Source of the DNA: DASZTV01 sp035547515
GTDB lineage: Bacteria; Actinomycetota; Actinomycetes; JAFAQI01
Assembly: GCA_035547515.1 (NCBI GenBank)
Contig: DASZUS010000026.1
Coordinates: 62,001 to 126,000, forward strand
DNA: 64,000 nt
Direction: 5' to 3'
Shown here piece after piece: positions 11,951 to 21,075 of this stretch. The notes under the pieces are model-generated. The model made no database searches and had not been told where the DNA came from. It saw only the letters and a list, made by a program, of their open reading frames with translations. Within the stretch, counting starts at the first letter, position 1. The number at the start of each line of letters is the position of its first letter. A program made the translations under genes and the position numbers.

Positions 11951-12912
11951 CGCCGAATGCCCCGCGGTCTATACGCGAGATGCTGAGTGACGAGGCCGCT
12001 GGCCCGGTCGACCGCGATTTTGACGACCTGCTCGAACGCGCCTCGAGTAGGAGTCCCGCGTGGGGCTGGGCAGCGGTCGTGGCGGTTGCAGCAATCGTCG
12101 GCTGCGCGACGCTGATACCGAAGGCACTATCCGGTGGTCAGGCATCACTCGACGCCGCGGGTACGACAACTGAGCGTCTCGTCGGCCTGTGGTCGGTAGT
12201 CGGCCCCGGAGTACCTGCAGGTGTCTCGATGAAGCTCGGCGCGTCGCTCATCGTTTTCAGTTCTTGCGGGGAGACACGGGGTGAGTGGCGCGCAGACGTC
12301 GGCGGTGACTTCCTGGCAGCGACCGACAGCGGTGACGCGCGGTGTTATCACCAAGACGGTCGGTTCGCGCCGCCGGTGCTCAACTGGCTCAACGCGGCTA
12401 GTCGATATCGGATTCGATCCAATGATCAGGTCGTCTTGCTCGACGAGAGCGGCGCAGTTGTCGCGCGGCTGCGCGATGGCGCGCACCCAAGCGTCTCTCT
12501 AGCGGATACCGCCGCTGACGCGCTGCCTCCTCGAGTGACCCCGACGCTGCGAACTTGGTTGGACTCACCGGGGCCGCTCCCAAAGGGGATCAGCGTCGCC
12601 ACTCCCGCGGATCTGTTTGGTAAGTGGGCCCCGGCTGGTCAGGCCGATGGCGCTTCCGCGAAGGTGACGTTCAATCAGGACGGCACCTGGACCGCGTCCG
12701 ATGGGTGTAATGGAAGCTCCGGCCGATACGCGTTGACGGCTGGTGGACAGCTTCTGCTCACAAGTACTGAACCGGCGCTGGTCGCATGCGTGAATGAGTC
12801 GCCGGTACTCGTCTGGCTTGAGACGTGTCGGCGTGTAGGTCTTTCGGGTGGCAACCTAGTGCTGACTGACGCCCAGGGGGTGGAACTCGGCCGCCTTCAA
12901 TCTGCAAGGTAG
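11947..12912 (+). CDS. Membrane protein with META-like domains, probable anti-sigma factor
   Basis: 321 aa. Cytoplasmic N terminus of about 37 residues, one TM segment (about 38-58, WGWAAVVAVAAIVGCATLIP) and a large outer part. The C-terminal half matches the META/HslJ pattern: LFGKWAP, then DGTWTASDGCNGSSGRY, then a TEPALVAC end. A first, more divergent copy begins at LVGLWSV (about 82) with FSSCGETRGEW. Overlap with the ECF gene (ATGA) and one-TM topology suggest a sigma-sequestering role, but the N terminus is short and lacks an obvious ZAS zinc motif, so this is inference. Confidence 0.6.
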   Translation: MTPNAPRSIREMLSDEAAGPVDRDFDDLLERASSRSPAWGWAAVVAVAAIVGCATLIPKALSGGQASLDAAGTTTERLVGLWSVVGPGVPAGVSMKLGASLIVFSSCGETRGEWRADVGGDFLAATDSGDARCYHQDGRFAPPVLNWLNAASRYRIRSNDQVVLLDESGAVVARLRDGAHPSVSLADTAADALPPRVTPTLRTWLDSPGPLPKGISVATPADLFGKWAPAGQADGASAKVTFNQDGTWTASDGCNGSSGRYALTAGGQLLLTSTEPALVACVNESPVLVWLETCRRVGLSGGNLVLTDAQGVELGRLQSAR

Positions 12913-12942
12913 TCATTCGAGCCTCCCGTCTGTCTGACAGAA

Positions 12943-12980
12943 AGAGGCGCCCCCGCCTGCCGGTCGGTGGGAGCGCCTCT
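12943..12980. terminator. Bidirectional terminator between convergent operons
   Basis: AGAGGCGC at 12943-12950 pairs with GCGCCTCT at 12973-12980, with further C/G pairing inside (CCCC against GGG). It sits between the end of the META protein gene (12912, plus) and the end of tadC (12999, minus), so it can serve both transcripts. Confidence 0.75.
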
Positions 12981-12998
12981 CCTGTTGCGGATGGCCGT

Positions 12999-13892
12999 CT
13001 AGTTCATGTGCAGGACGGTCTGCGCGATCCGGATCGCGCCTGGCCCGATCGTCACGACGAACATCGCCGGGAAGATCGTGAAGATGACCGGGAACAGGAT
13101 CTGCACCGGCGTCTTGGCGGCCTGCTCGCGCGCGGCCTGCCGCCGGACGAGGCGGACCTGAGCGGCCTGCACTCGCAGCACCTCGCCGACTGCCATGCCG
13201 AGCTCTTCGGCCTGCAGCAGCGAGACGACGAACGCCGACAGCTCACGGACGTCGGTGCGGTTGCGCAGGAACTCAAGCGCGGTACGCCGGTTCACGCCGA
13301 GGTCGATCTCCCGGTTCATCCGGGTGAGCTCCTCGCCGAGCGGGCCGTCGAGCCGCTCGGTGACCAGCGCCAGCGCCTGCTCGAGGCCGAGGCCGGCCTC
13401 GACGGTGATGGCCAGCAGGTCGAGGGCGTCGGGAAGCGAGCGGGCGATCGCCTGCTGGCGCTCCTTGGCCTTGCCGTCGAGCCAGACGTCCGGCACGAAC
13501 GACGCGAGCGCGCCGATCACGATCCCGGCGAGGATGCCGGGGACCTGGTGCGGGTGGATGAACAGCCCGAACACCAGACCGACCAGAGCCGCGACGGCCT
13601 TGTAGGTGAGCATCTGCTCGAGGGTGAGCTTGCTCTCCTTGCCGGCGAGGATGATCCGGCGGCGAGTCAGCTCGAGACGAGTCGCGGGGGACAGCCGCTG
13701 GACCAGCTTGCCGGCGGCCTCGCCGAGCGGCTCGAGGAACCGGTAGACGAGCCCCGCGTTGGGACGCGGCGCGGACTCCAGAGCGGTGACCGCGGCCTGC
13801 GCGTGGGACGCGAGGGCGGCACGGCTGGCGTACATGCCTGCTCCGGCGACGCCCAGACCGGCGGCGACGAAGATGACGGCGAGCAGAACCAT
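12999..13892 (-). CDS. tadC: Tad pilus inner-membrane protein TadC
   Basis: 297 aa. Type II secretion F-domain protein, paralogue and partner of TadB in the inner-membrane platform of the Flp/Tad pilus. N-terminal TM (1-20), a cytoplasmic part, a TM pair near 98-130 (AVAALVGLVFGLFIHP, GILAGIVIGALASF), the F domain with SLPDALDLLAITVEAGLGLEQAL, and a C-terminal TM (VIFTIFPAMFVVTIGPG). Last gene of the operon; five bases separate it from tadB. Confidence 0.9.
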   Translation of the reverse strand: MVLLAVIFVAAGLGVAGAGMYASRAALASHAQAAVTALESAPRPNAGLVYRFLEPLGEAAGKLVQRLSPATRLELTRRRIILAGKESKLTLEQMLTYKAVAALVGLVFGLFIHPHQVPGILAGIVIGALASFVPDVWLDGKAKERQQAIARSLPDALDLLAITVEAGLGLEQALALVTERLDGPLGEELTRMNREIDLGVNRRTALEFLRNRTDVRELSAFVVSLLQAEELGMAVGEVLRVQAAQVRLVRRQAAREQAAKTPVQILFPVIFTIFPAMFVVTIGPGAIRIAQTVLHMN

Positions 13893-13897
13893 GGCTG

Positions 13898-14851
13898 TTA
13901 GACCTCCACGCGGACGATGCGCCGCATCCAGAAGAAGCCGACGATCATCAGGACGCCGGCGACCGCGATCATGGCCAGGCCGATGGCCTGGTGGAACAAC
14001 GGCTGCAGGTAGCTCGGGTTGACGATGAGCATCACCAGAGCGATGAAGAACGGCAGGGCGCCGAGGATGGCGCCGGAGAGCCGGCCTTCGACGGTGAGGG
14101 TGGCGACCTCACGCTTGACCTCGCTGCGTCCGCGCATGGTGCGCGCCACGATCCGCAGGATGTCGGCGAGCCGGCCGCCGGTGCGCTGCTGCACGGTGAT
14201 CGCCTGGACCGTCCAGTCGACGTCCCGCGAGCCGAGCCGGGCGCTCATTACGGCGAGCGCGTCGGAGAGGTCGCTGCCCATGCGGGTCGCCGCGAGGACC
14301 CGGCCGAACTCGCTCGAGATCGGCTCGTCCGCTTCCTCGACGACCAGCTCGAGGGCGCGTACGACGCTCGCTCCGGACTCAAGGCTCGCGGCGACCAGCT
14401 CGAGGACGTCCGGGAACTGGTCCTCGAACTCCTTCTTGCGCTTGTCGACGGCGTGCACGAGCAGCAGGTAGGGAACGATCGCGACCACGACGAGCAGGAT
14501 CACCGCGAGAATCGGACCTGCGAGGAACCACCCGATGAGTGCGGCGAATGCCGCGAACGCCGCCGACGCGACGGCGAACTCGCCGGCCGTCAGCGTCCAG
14601 TCACTGCGGTCGAGGAGCTGGCGCACCCGGTCGAGGAAGTCGACGTCGGCCAGCGCCTTCTCGGCTGCGATGCCACTACGAGCAAGCAAGGCGCTGGTCC
14701 GAGGCGCGTCCTCGGGACGCGCCGGCGAGATCGCCTGCAGGTCGAGCGCGGCGCGCAGGTCACTGATCCGCCGGCGGTTGGCCGCGGCGCGCGCGGTCAC
14801 CGCCAGGATGATCCCGCCGCCGACGAGGACGGCTGCGAGGAACTCGATCAT
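13898..14851 (-). CDS. tadB: Tad pilus inner-membrane protein TadB
   Basis: 317 aa. Type II secretion F-domain membrane protein. TM segments at 1-20, two near 95-135 (FAAFAALIGWFLAG, ILAVILLVVVAIVPYLLLV), the F domain QFPDVLELVAASLESGASVVRALE, and two TM segments at the C terminus. Interacts with TadA and TadC to drive pilin assembly. Its start overlaps the end of tadA by 4 nt. Confidence 0.9.
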   Translation of the reverse strand: MIEFLAAVLVGGGIILAVTARAAANRRRISDLRAALDLQAISPARPEDAPRTSALLARSGIAAEKALADVDFLDRVRQLLDRSDWTLTAGEFAVASAAFAAFAALIGWFLAGPILAVILLVVVAIVPYLLLVHAVDKRKKEFEDQFPDVLELVAASLESGASVVRALELVVEEADEPISSEFGRVLAATRMGSDLSDALAVMSARLGSRDVDWTVQAITVQQRTGGRLADILRIVARTMRGRSEVKREVATLTVEGRLSGAILGALPFFIALVMLIVNPSYLQPLFHQAIGLAMIAVAGVLMIVGFFWMRRIVRVEV

Positions 14852-16341
14852 CGGGCTGCCCTCCGGCCTGCCGGTGCCGCAGTCGCAACCGCGGTACGGC
14901 GGAAGATCGTCAACGGGAGCTCGACCGACCGCTCCAGCAGCTTGTCCGCGGAACGCGGGCGAAGGCCGGTCGACTTGATCGGGCCGGTGTGGCCGCGATC
15001 GAAGATGTCCTGCAGCGTGATGGTGTCGCCTTCACGTCCCTGGACCTCGGTGATGTGGCTGACCACCCGAGCGCCGTCGGTACGACGGCCGAGCTGCACG
15101 ATCAGGTCGATCGAGCTGGCGATCTGCTCGCGGATCGCGCGCAGCGGCAGGTCGACGCCGCTCATCAGCACCATGGTCTCGAGCCGTAGCAGGGCGTCGC
15201 GCGGGCTGTTGGCGTGGACGGTGGTCAGCGAGCCCTCGTGACCGGTGTTCATCGCCTGCAGCATGTCGATCGCCTCGCCGCCGCGGACCTCACCGACGAC
15301 GATGCGGTCGGGCCGCATGCGCAGGGAGTTACGGACCAGGTCACGAATCGTGACGCGGCCGGCGCCCTCGGTGTTGGCCGGGCGCGACTCCAACGCCACC
15401 ACGTGAGGCTGGCTGAGCCGGAGCTCGGCCGCGTCCTCGATGGTGATGATGCGCTCGTCTTCGGGGATGAACGACGACAGGACGTTCAGCAGGGTCGTCT
15501 TACCGGTGGAGGTACCACCGGAGACGAGCACGTTGAGCTTCCCGCGGACGGCCGCCTCCAGGAAGACCGCTGCATCGGTGCTCAGCGACTCCGAGCCGAT
15601 CAGGTCGGCCACCGTGAGCGAGCGCTCCGGGAAGCGCCGCACCGTGAGGATGGTGCCACCGGTCGACAGCGGCGGGATGATCACGTTGATCCGGCTGCCG
15701 TCGTTGAGCCGGCCGTCGGCCATCGGGCTGGCCTCGTCGACCCGCCGGCCCACTACCGCGAGCATCCGGTCGGCGACCTGGCGAAGCGCGGCCTCGGAAC
15801 GGAACCGGACCTCGCTGAGGTAGATCTTTCCGGCGCGCTCGATGTAGACGGTGTGAGGGCCGTTGCACATGACCTCGGTGATGTCCGGGTCGGCCATCAG
15901 CGGGGTCAGGGCGCCCCAGCCGAGCATGTCGGCCAGCGTCGCGTCGATGAACTCCTCGCGCTCCGCGGGGGACACGCTCGTCGACGAGGTGCGCAGGACC
16001 CGCTCGAGTTGCTTGGCGATCGACGTGCGGATCTGGCGCTCGTCGACGTCGGCCTCGGCGAGCGCCGGGCCGAAGTCTGCGACAACCGCCGCGCGAACCT
16101 TGCCGCGAAGGTCGTCGAGGGCGTCGAACTCGACCTGCTGCTCACGCGCCGGCGCGACGGCAGTGATCGTGCGCGGCTCGCTGGCCGTGGTACGGCGTAC
16201 CCGCTCCGGCGCTGCACCGGAACGCGAGCCCGGACCTGCTGCCGGCCCGCGCGCGGTACGGCGCTCCTGGAGAGTGCCGGCGAGACCCGCCGCCGGGCGC
16301 GGCGGCGTCGTGCCGTCGTCGTTCCTGGATGGGAGCTTCAC
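14848..16341 (-). CDS. tadA: Tad pilus assembly ATPase TadA (CpaF)
   Basis: 497 aa. Hexameric secretion ATPase that powers Flp pilus assembly. Walker A GGTSTGKT at about 275-282, Asp-box region ITIEDAAELRL, Walker B RIVVGEVRGGEA at about 342-353, and a His-box-like NTGHEGSLTTVHANSPRDAL. The first 65 residues are Arg/Pro-rich and disordered-looking. It overlaps tadZ and tadB by 4 nt each, so assembly proteins are made in a coupled series. Confidence 0.93.
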   Translation of the reverse strand: MKLPSRNDDGTTPPRPAAGLAGTLQERRTARGPAAGPGSRSGAAPERVRRTTASEPRTITAVAPAREQQVEFDALDDLRGKVRAAVVADFGPALAEADVDERQIRTSIAKQLERVLRTSSTSVSPAEREEFIDATLADMLGWGALTPLMADPDITEVMCNGPHTVYIERAGKIYLSEVRFRSEAALRQVADRMLAVVGRRVDEASPMADGRLNDGSRINVIIPPLSTGGTILTVRRFPERSLTVADLIGSESLSTDAAVFLEAAVRGKLNVLVSGGTSTGKTTLLNVLSSFIPEDERIITIEDAAELRLSQPHVVALESRPANTEGAGRVTIRDLVRNSLRMRPDRIVVGEVRGGEAIDMLQAMNTGHEGSLTTVHANSPRDALLRLETMVLMSGVDLPLRAIREQIASSIDLIVQLGRRTDGARVVSHITEVQGREGDTITLQDIFDRGHTGPIKSTGLRPRSADKLLERSVELPLTIFRRTAVATAAPAGRRAAR

Positions 16342-18074
16342 GAGTTACCTCCAAAGAGTGCTCGCCACAGGCGACGCGCGGTTGAGTTGTCGGTATCGGT
16401 GGTGGCCGCGCTCGCGAGCGAGGCCGTGGTGGGGTGCAGTGCCAGGTCGTGCGCGATCGCCATCGCCGCGGGCCCGATCGCGCGGCTGATCTTCGACCGC
16501 GGCTCGTGGACCGGAGCGGTGGTCCCGCGGTTGACCGCCCGGCTGACCGCACGGTCGGCCGGCAGCAGCGTCTTGAACTTGCCGTCGAAGGCGTCGTTCG
16601 CCTGCGCGACCGTGACGCCGACGTCGGCCTCGACCTTGTTGAGCACCAGCCGCAGCCGCGTGTCCTCGAGACCCAGCCGGCGCAGCACGTCGATGAACGT
16701 CGTCAGGTTCCGCAGTGACGGCACGTCCGGCGTCGCCAGGACCTCGATGATGTCCGACCGGTCGAGTGCGGCGATCACCACGTCGTTGAGCGACGGCGGG
16801 GTGTCGACCAGCACGATGTCGTACAGGTCGACCACGCTGTCCAGAACCACACCGGCGTCGCGCGCTCCGACGTAGTCCGCGAGCACCGGGTCGCGCGGCG
16901 CGGTCAGGACGTCGAAGCCGAGCTCGTGGTGGCAGACCAGCTCGGGCAGGTGCTCGGCGAACGCGCCTGGCTCGAGCTGCTCGCCGTTGGTCTTGTAGAG
17001 CCCGTCGTAGATGCTGTACGGGTGGTGGATCTGCAACGCCGCCGCGACCTCGCCGAACTGCAGGTCGAGGTCGACCAGCAGCACCTTCCAGCCCATCCGG
17101 GCGAACACGGTGGCCACTGAGGTCGCGAAGACCGTCTTGCCGCAGCCCCCGGTCGCCGAGGCGATCGTGACCACGCGGGCGTCGTAGCGAACTGGCTCGT
17201 CCGCGGGCTCGTCGTCCGCCGCAAGCTCCTCGCCGGCTTCGGCCTGGTAGTCCTCGTCCTCGTCGTAGTCCGCCTCGACGTCCGCCTCGTCCTCGTCCTC
17301 GGCGAAGTACTCCTCGGCGAGGTCGTCGTGGGCGACGACCGGCTGGGTCGGGAGCACGATCAGCTCCCCGTCGTGGTGGCCATTTCCGGCGTCGGGGTCG
17401 GACGGCTCGGCGACGACGACGGGCGCGTAGCCGGTCGAGCTGTGACCCGCGCCGGCGACCTCGGCGATGACGCCGCGGATCACGCCGGAGAACCGGCTCG
17501 CCGCGGTCGTGACCTCGTCGTTGATCGCGGTGACGGCGTGGACCGGCACGATGTCGGCGGCCGCCGCTGCGTCGAGCTCGACCACGTTGTCGGCCGGGTA
17601 CGCCGCCACGTCGTACTCGGCGTAGTCCTCCTCGTCGAACGCGGCCTCGGGCGCCTCCTCCGCCATCGGCCGGGAGCGCTGGTGGCGCTCCGCCGCCTCG
17701 AGCAGGTCCCACAGCGTGGCATCCGCGCGGTTGAGCGCATTGCGCAGCTTGGCGGTCGTGAGCGGCCCGCGAACCGCGTCACCGATCCCCCCGCTGGCGA
17801 GCACCGACTTGTCCATCGCCGACCCGTTGAGGTGGGCGATCGCGACCGAGACGGGGTGCTCCGCACGCCACTTGGCGATGCGGCGCAGACCCGCCTGGGT
17901 CAGCTCCTTGGATCCGACGAGCAGGACGTCGACATCGACCTCACACTCCTCGAGATCACCGGGACGGACGACATCGAGCTCGTCGAACCGTTCGGCGTCG
18001 ATTCGCGCGAGGGCGCTCTGGACCACACCGGTGCGGTCCAGCGTCCCGATCGAGCGGATGACGCTGAGGGTCAT
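16338..18074 (-). CDS. tadZ: Tad pilus localisation ATPase TadZ (CpaE)
   Basis: 578 aa. ParA/MinD-superfamily protein that places the Tad machinery in the cell. N-terminal receiver-like domain (1-130, with LLVGSKELTQAGLRRIAKW), a long linker that is strongly acidic at 251-293, then the ATPase with the deviant Walker A SATGGCGKT (306-314) and LLVDLDLQFGEVAAAL. The usual first Lys of the KGGxGKT motif is replaced (TGGCGKT), as in many CpaE proteins. Starts ATG inside the cpaB stop. Confidence 0.9.
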   Translation of the reverse strand: MTLSVIRSIGTLDRTGVVQSALARIDAERFDELDVVRPGDLEECEVDVDVLLVGSKELTQAGLRRIAKWRAEHPVSVAIAHLNGSAMDKSVLASGGIGDAVRGPLTTAKLRNALNRADATLWDLLEAAERHQRSRPMAEEAPEAAFDEEDYAEYDVAAYPADNVVELDAAAAADIVPVHAVTAINDEVTTAASRFSGVIRGVIAEVAGAGHSSTGYAPVVVAEPSDPDAGNGHHDGELIVLPTQPVVAHDDLAEEYFAEDEDEADVEADYDEDEDYQAEAGEELAADDEPADEPVRYDARVVTIASATGGCGKTVFATSVATVFARMGWKVLLVDLDLQFGEVAAALQIHHPYSIYDGLYKTNGEQLEPGAFAEHLPELVCHHELGFDVLTAPRDPVLADYVGARDAGVVLDSVVDLYDIVLVDTPPSLNDVVIAALDRSDIIEVLATPDVPSLRNLTTFIDVLRRLGLEDTRLRLVLNKVEADVGVTVAQANDAFDGKFKTLLPADRAVSRAVNRGTTAPVHEPRSKISRAIGPAAMAIAHDLALHPTTASLASAATTDTDNSTARRLWRALFGGNS

Positions 18075-18811
18075 CGGTTGCTCGCCAGAACCGTCGTCGA
18101 GGAGTCGGTGGTCGGCGTGGTGTCGTGCGTGCCGGTCGTGTACGCCAGGTAGATGGTGCCGGCGCTGACCGCGTTGACGACCTTCTGCGCGTTCCGCGGG
18201 CTCAGGTCGAGCAGGACGACGACCGAGCCGCTCGGGGTGCTCGTCTCGTCGTTGCTCGTGCCGTTCGTACCGTTGGTCGGGTCGGCGATGCTGACCGACA
18301 GGACCTTCACGCCGCTGGCGAACAGCTTCGTCGCCTGGCCGTTCGAACCGGCGGTGTACGTCGCGAACACGTCGACCAGCTGGCCTGGCTGCAGGTAGCG
18401 AGCCACACCAGAGGAGATCGGGGTCTCCACGGACAGCGCGACGTCGCCCTTGCTCGGCGCGAGCCGGCCGGCGTCGGTGGCGTTGGCGAAGTCGTTGTAG
18501 GACAGCTGGCCGCCCTCGGGGACCTCGCCGACGAGCACCGCGCCCTGGGCGCCGGACGCCGACAGGGACGACGTGGCGGCGATCGCGTTCTTCACGACGT
18601 ACGCGTCGGGGATCTGCGCGACGTGCACGTGGCTGACCACGTCGCCGGCGGTCATGCCCTGACCGAGGGTCTCGTCGGCGACGAGGACCGAGACGGTGTG
18701 CTTGCCGTCGGAGATCTTGTTGTCGACGTTGTGGCCGTAGTAGAAGACCAGGCCGGCGCCGATGATGGCGACGACGATGCCGACGATGATGGTGACGTTG
18801 AGCTTGCGCAT
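18071..18811 (-). CDS. cpaB: Pilus assembly protein CpaB/RcpC with SAF domain
   Basis: 246 aa. N-terminal TM (LNVTIIVGIVVAIIGAGLVF, 4-23) followed by an SAF-type domain (TVSVLVADETLGQGMTAGDVV to GEVPEGGQLSYNDF) and a C-terminal RcpC part (ALSVETPISSGVARYLQPGQLVDVFATY). Acts at the envelope in Flp pilus biogenesis. Three bases separate it from the upstream tadE-like gene; overlaps tadZ by 4 nt. Confidence 0.87.
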   Translation of the reverse strand: MRKLNVTIIVGIVVAIIGAGLVFYYGHNVDNKISDGKHTVSVLVADETLGQGMTAGDVVSHVHVAQIPDAYVVKNAIAATSSLSASGAQGAVLVGEVPEGGQLSYNDFANATDAGRLAPSKGDVALSVETPISSGVARYLQPGQLVDVFATYTAGSNGQATKLFASGVKVLSVSIADPTNGTNGTSNDETSTPSGSVVVLLDLSPRNAQKVVNAVSAGTIYLAYTTGTHDTTPTTDSSTTVLASNR

Positions 18812-18814
18812 TTC

Positions 18815-19315
18815 TTACTCCTCACGCCCGGAGGCGGCCGCTGAGACGGTGACGCTCGATGAATGGGTGATGCCGGCAATGCTCAGCAGGTCGCCGAGCG
18901 GACCGAGACTTACGGTCTTGCTGACCGTGACGGTCACGGTCTGGCCCGAGTCCGCATCGGACGGGCAGGTCGGGATGGTGATGTCGTAGGCCGACGACGG
19001 GCTTTCGCCCACGGCCCGGTAGAACTCGTTCTGGACTTGCGTGCAGTTCGGCCGACGGCTGCCGTTCGGGTTGTCCAGGGTGCCGTCGGGGTCGTACTCC
19101 GGGCTGTCCGGCGCCGCCGTCGCGTAACGGATGACGTCGGACATCGCGCGGTCGAGCTGCATCTTCTGCAGCAGGGCCTCGCCCAACGGCCAGATCAGCG
19201 CCACGACGGACAGCAGCAGGCCGAAGATCAGTGCGAACTCGAGAGCGGCTACCCCGGCGTCCTTGCCGCGGCCAGCGCTGCACCGCTGACGCTTTTCTGC
19301 GTAGTGGCGGATCAC
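18815..19315 (-). CDS. TadE-like minor pseudopilin (1)
   Basis: 166 aa, GTG start. Short basic N terminus, then KDAGVAALEFALIFGLLLSV: a TadE-like segment with the conserved Glu next to the hydrophobic helix. The rest is extracellular with Cys residues in PNCTQVQ and PTCPSDADSG. Probable pseudopilin of the Tad system. Overlaps the second TadE-like gene by 4 nt. Confidence 0.82.
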   Translation of the reverse strand: MIRHYAEKRQRCSAGRGKDAGVAALEFALIFGLLLSVVALIWPLGEALLQKMQLDRAMSDVIRYATAAPDSPEYDPDGTLDNPNGSRRPNCTQVQNEFYRAVGESPSSAYDITIPTCPSDADSGQTVTVTVSKTVSLGPLGDLLSIAGITHSSSVTVSAAASGREE

Positions 19316-19854
19316 TGCCGACGCTCCGATGCCGAGCGGGTCATCGTGTCGATGGCCGACAGTCCTGGGATCACCGACGCCAGCTGGTCGAGCAACGGCA
19401 GCTTGTAGGTCACCGTCACGGTGACGAGGTCGCCTTGCTGCGGCGGCTGGCCGTTGTCGGGGTTCCAGGTCGGGACCGCGCTGGACGGGTTCGGCAGCAG
19501 CGAGCCCGCTGCTGAGTTGGCGTCCGCCGTGACCGCGGTGCAGGTGCTGCCTGACTGGCAGTCGATGTCCGGGTAGTTCGAGTTGCCGGTGACCGGGATC
19601 GACACTTCGCGGACGACGGTGCGCGCGACGTGGTCCGCGACTGCGCCGTAGAAGAAGTACATCGCGCCGTAGAGCGCGAAGAAGACGACGCTCAGCACGA
19701 CCGGCAGCACGATGGCGAACTCGAGAGCGGTGGCTCCTTCGTCGCGGCGTGCGGCGGCGCCGAGGCGTCGAAGCGGGGTACGGCGGTGAACCGTGGTGCT
19801 CCCGTTCAGCGGGATGTCCGGGAGCACCACGGCGTCCATGTGCCGGCGCATCAC
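19312..19854 (-). CDS. TadE-like minor pseudopilin (2)
   Basis: 180 aa. About 35 basic residues precede RDEGATALEFAIVLPVVLSV, a clear TadE signature with Glu at the fifth position after the likely cleavage Gly. C-terminal domain contains a Cys pair (DCQSGSTCTA). GTG 19854 and ATG 19851 are both possible starts. Overlaps the tadG-like gene by 4 nt. Confidence 0.85.
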   Translation of the reverse strand: MMRRHMDAVVLPDIPLNGSTTVHRRTPLRRLGAAARRDEGATALEFAIVLPVVLSVVFFALYGAMYFFYGAVADHVARTVVREVSIPVTGNSNYPDIDCQSGSTCTAVTADANSAAGSLLPNPSSAVPTWNPDNGQPPQQGDLVTVTVTYKLPLLDQLASVIPGLSAIDTMTRSASERRQ

Positions 19855-20987
19855 GAGTTCCTCAGCGAGGCTCGGAAGACGCCGGGTGCGTCGACCAGGC
19901 AGCCGAGGTTCGTGGCGCTCGCGACGACGGCGTTAAGCGGGTTCGTGGCGTTGGGGATGCAGACCTGGACGAAGTCGAGGAACGGGATGTTGGTCCCCTC
20001 CACCAGCGCCAGGACGGGGGTGTTGCTCTCCGCCGCCTGGGTGAGCAGGTTGGTGAGGTCCGGGCCGCTGCTCGGTGGATCGATCAGGTCCTCGAGGTCG
20101 CCCTGCAGGTTCTGCAGCGCGCCGACGCACGTGTTGAGCCCGGGCGCGAGGGCCCGCAGCAAGATGTTGTTCGCCAGGCCGCTCAGCAGCGATTCGAGGT
20201 TGGTCAACGTCTTGAAGACGGTCTGGCTCAGCGGCTGGAGCACCGCGTCCGCGTTGATGGTCAACGGGCTGCCGGGCCCCGGGACGTTCACGACCGGGAC
20301 GACCAGCACGTTCTTGAAGCGCCGGCGCGCGATGGAGGTGCTCTTCTGGTCGTCGCCGCTGGATCCGACGATCGAGTCGAACGGGGCGTTGACGTGCCAC
20401 TTCATGGTGACCTGGACCCCGGGGTCGAGCAGTGCCGGGAGCAACGAGCCGAGCGTCGCGTCCAGGCCGTTGAGGCCGAGCGTGCCGAGCAGGCCGTTGA
20501 GCAGGCTGATGAGACCGCCCGTGAGGTTGGCGGGAGACAGGCCCGCGACGCAGCTGGTCAGCTGGCTGATCACGCTGTCGTTGGGGACGTACTTCGCCGA
20601 GCAGTCCGTTGCCGGGTCGTAGGTCGCGTAGGCATGGCCGAGGTTGTCCGGCTGGGTCGCGTCGGCGGTGGCGACCTTGCAGGCCTGCACCAGGGGGTCA
20701 GGGGCGTTGGGGTCGTTGAGACCCAAAGCGTTGAGCGTCGTCGCGAGACCGTTGCCGGTGATCTGGTTGACGTAGTTGCTCACGAACGTGGTGTCGCCGA
20801 GCGGGATCTGGGCGGCGCCGGCAAGGGCGCCTGAGTCGCCGGCTCGCTGCAGCTCGGTGGCGGTCGAGGACCGGACGTAGCTGCCGGTGCCGAGAGCCAG
20901 CGCGGGCAGCATGGCGAAGGCGAGGACGATCGCGGTCAAGACGGCGACTGCGCCGTGGTCCCGCTTCTCCCGCTGAGACGCTCGCAC
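19851..20987 (-). CDS. TadG-like pilus assembly protein
   Basis: 378 aa from GTG 20987, which has AAAGG seven bases upstream. The frame stays open to an ATG at 21041, but that codon lies inside the 21006-21049 hairpin, so I reject it. Seen: RDHGAVAVLTAIVLAFAMLPALALGTG, the TadG/RsaF-type N-terminal TM segment, then SYVRSSTATELQRAGDSGALAGA, the conserved 'putative Flp pilus-assembly TadG-like' stretch. The remaining 300 residues are extracellular, with a Leu/Gly-rich repeat-like part (LISLLNGLLGTLGLNGLDAT). No von Willebrand domain, unlike full TadG. Confidence 0.8.
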   Translation of the reverse strand: MRASQREKRDHGAVAVLTAIVLAFAMLPALALGTGSYVRSSTATELQRAGDSGALAGAAQIPLGDTTFVSNYVNQITGNGLATTLNALGLNDPNAPDPLVQACKVATADATQPDNLGHAYATYDPATDCSAKYVPNDSVISQLTSCVAGLSPANLTGGLISLLNGLLGTLGLNGLDATLGSLLPALLDPGVQVTMKWHVNAPFDSIVGSSGDDQKSTSIARRRFKNVLVVPVVNVPGPGSPLTINADAVLQPLSQTVFKTLTNLESLLSGLANNILLRALAPGLNTCVGALQNLQGDLEDLIDPPSSGPDLTNLLTQAAESNTPVLALVEGTNIPFLDFVQVCIPNATNPLNAVVASATNLGCLVDAPGVFRASLRNS

Positions 20988-21005
20988 GATGGTGCCTTTC
21001 CCGAG

Positions 21006-21049
21006 GCGGTGGTATGCGGCCGTTGACTTGGGCGGCCGCATACCACCGC
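21006..21049 (-). terminator. Long perfect hairpin downstream of the Flp pilin gene
   Basis: A 17-bp perfect inverted repeat: 21006-21022 (ending TATGCGGCCG) and 21033-21049 (starting CGGCCGCATA), loop of 10 nt. It starts 27 nt after the flp stop and ends before the tadG-like start. There is no T-run on the minus strand. It probably works as a partial terminator or as a 3' stabiliser, giving more pilin mRNA than mRNA for assembly proteins. Confidence 0.75.
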
Positions 21050-21075
21050 GATGGACTTGCTGAGAGGTGGCGCTA

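Noticed and set aside
13008..16875. Long plus-strand frames across the tad genes
   Set aside because: All are shadows of tadC, tadB, tadA and tadZ on the other strand; no domain can be read.
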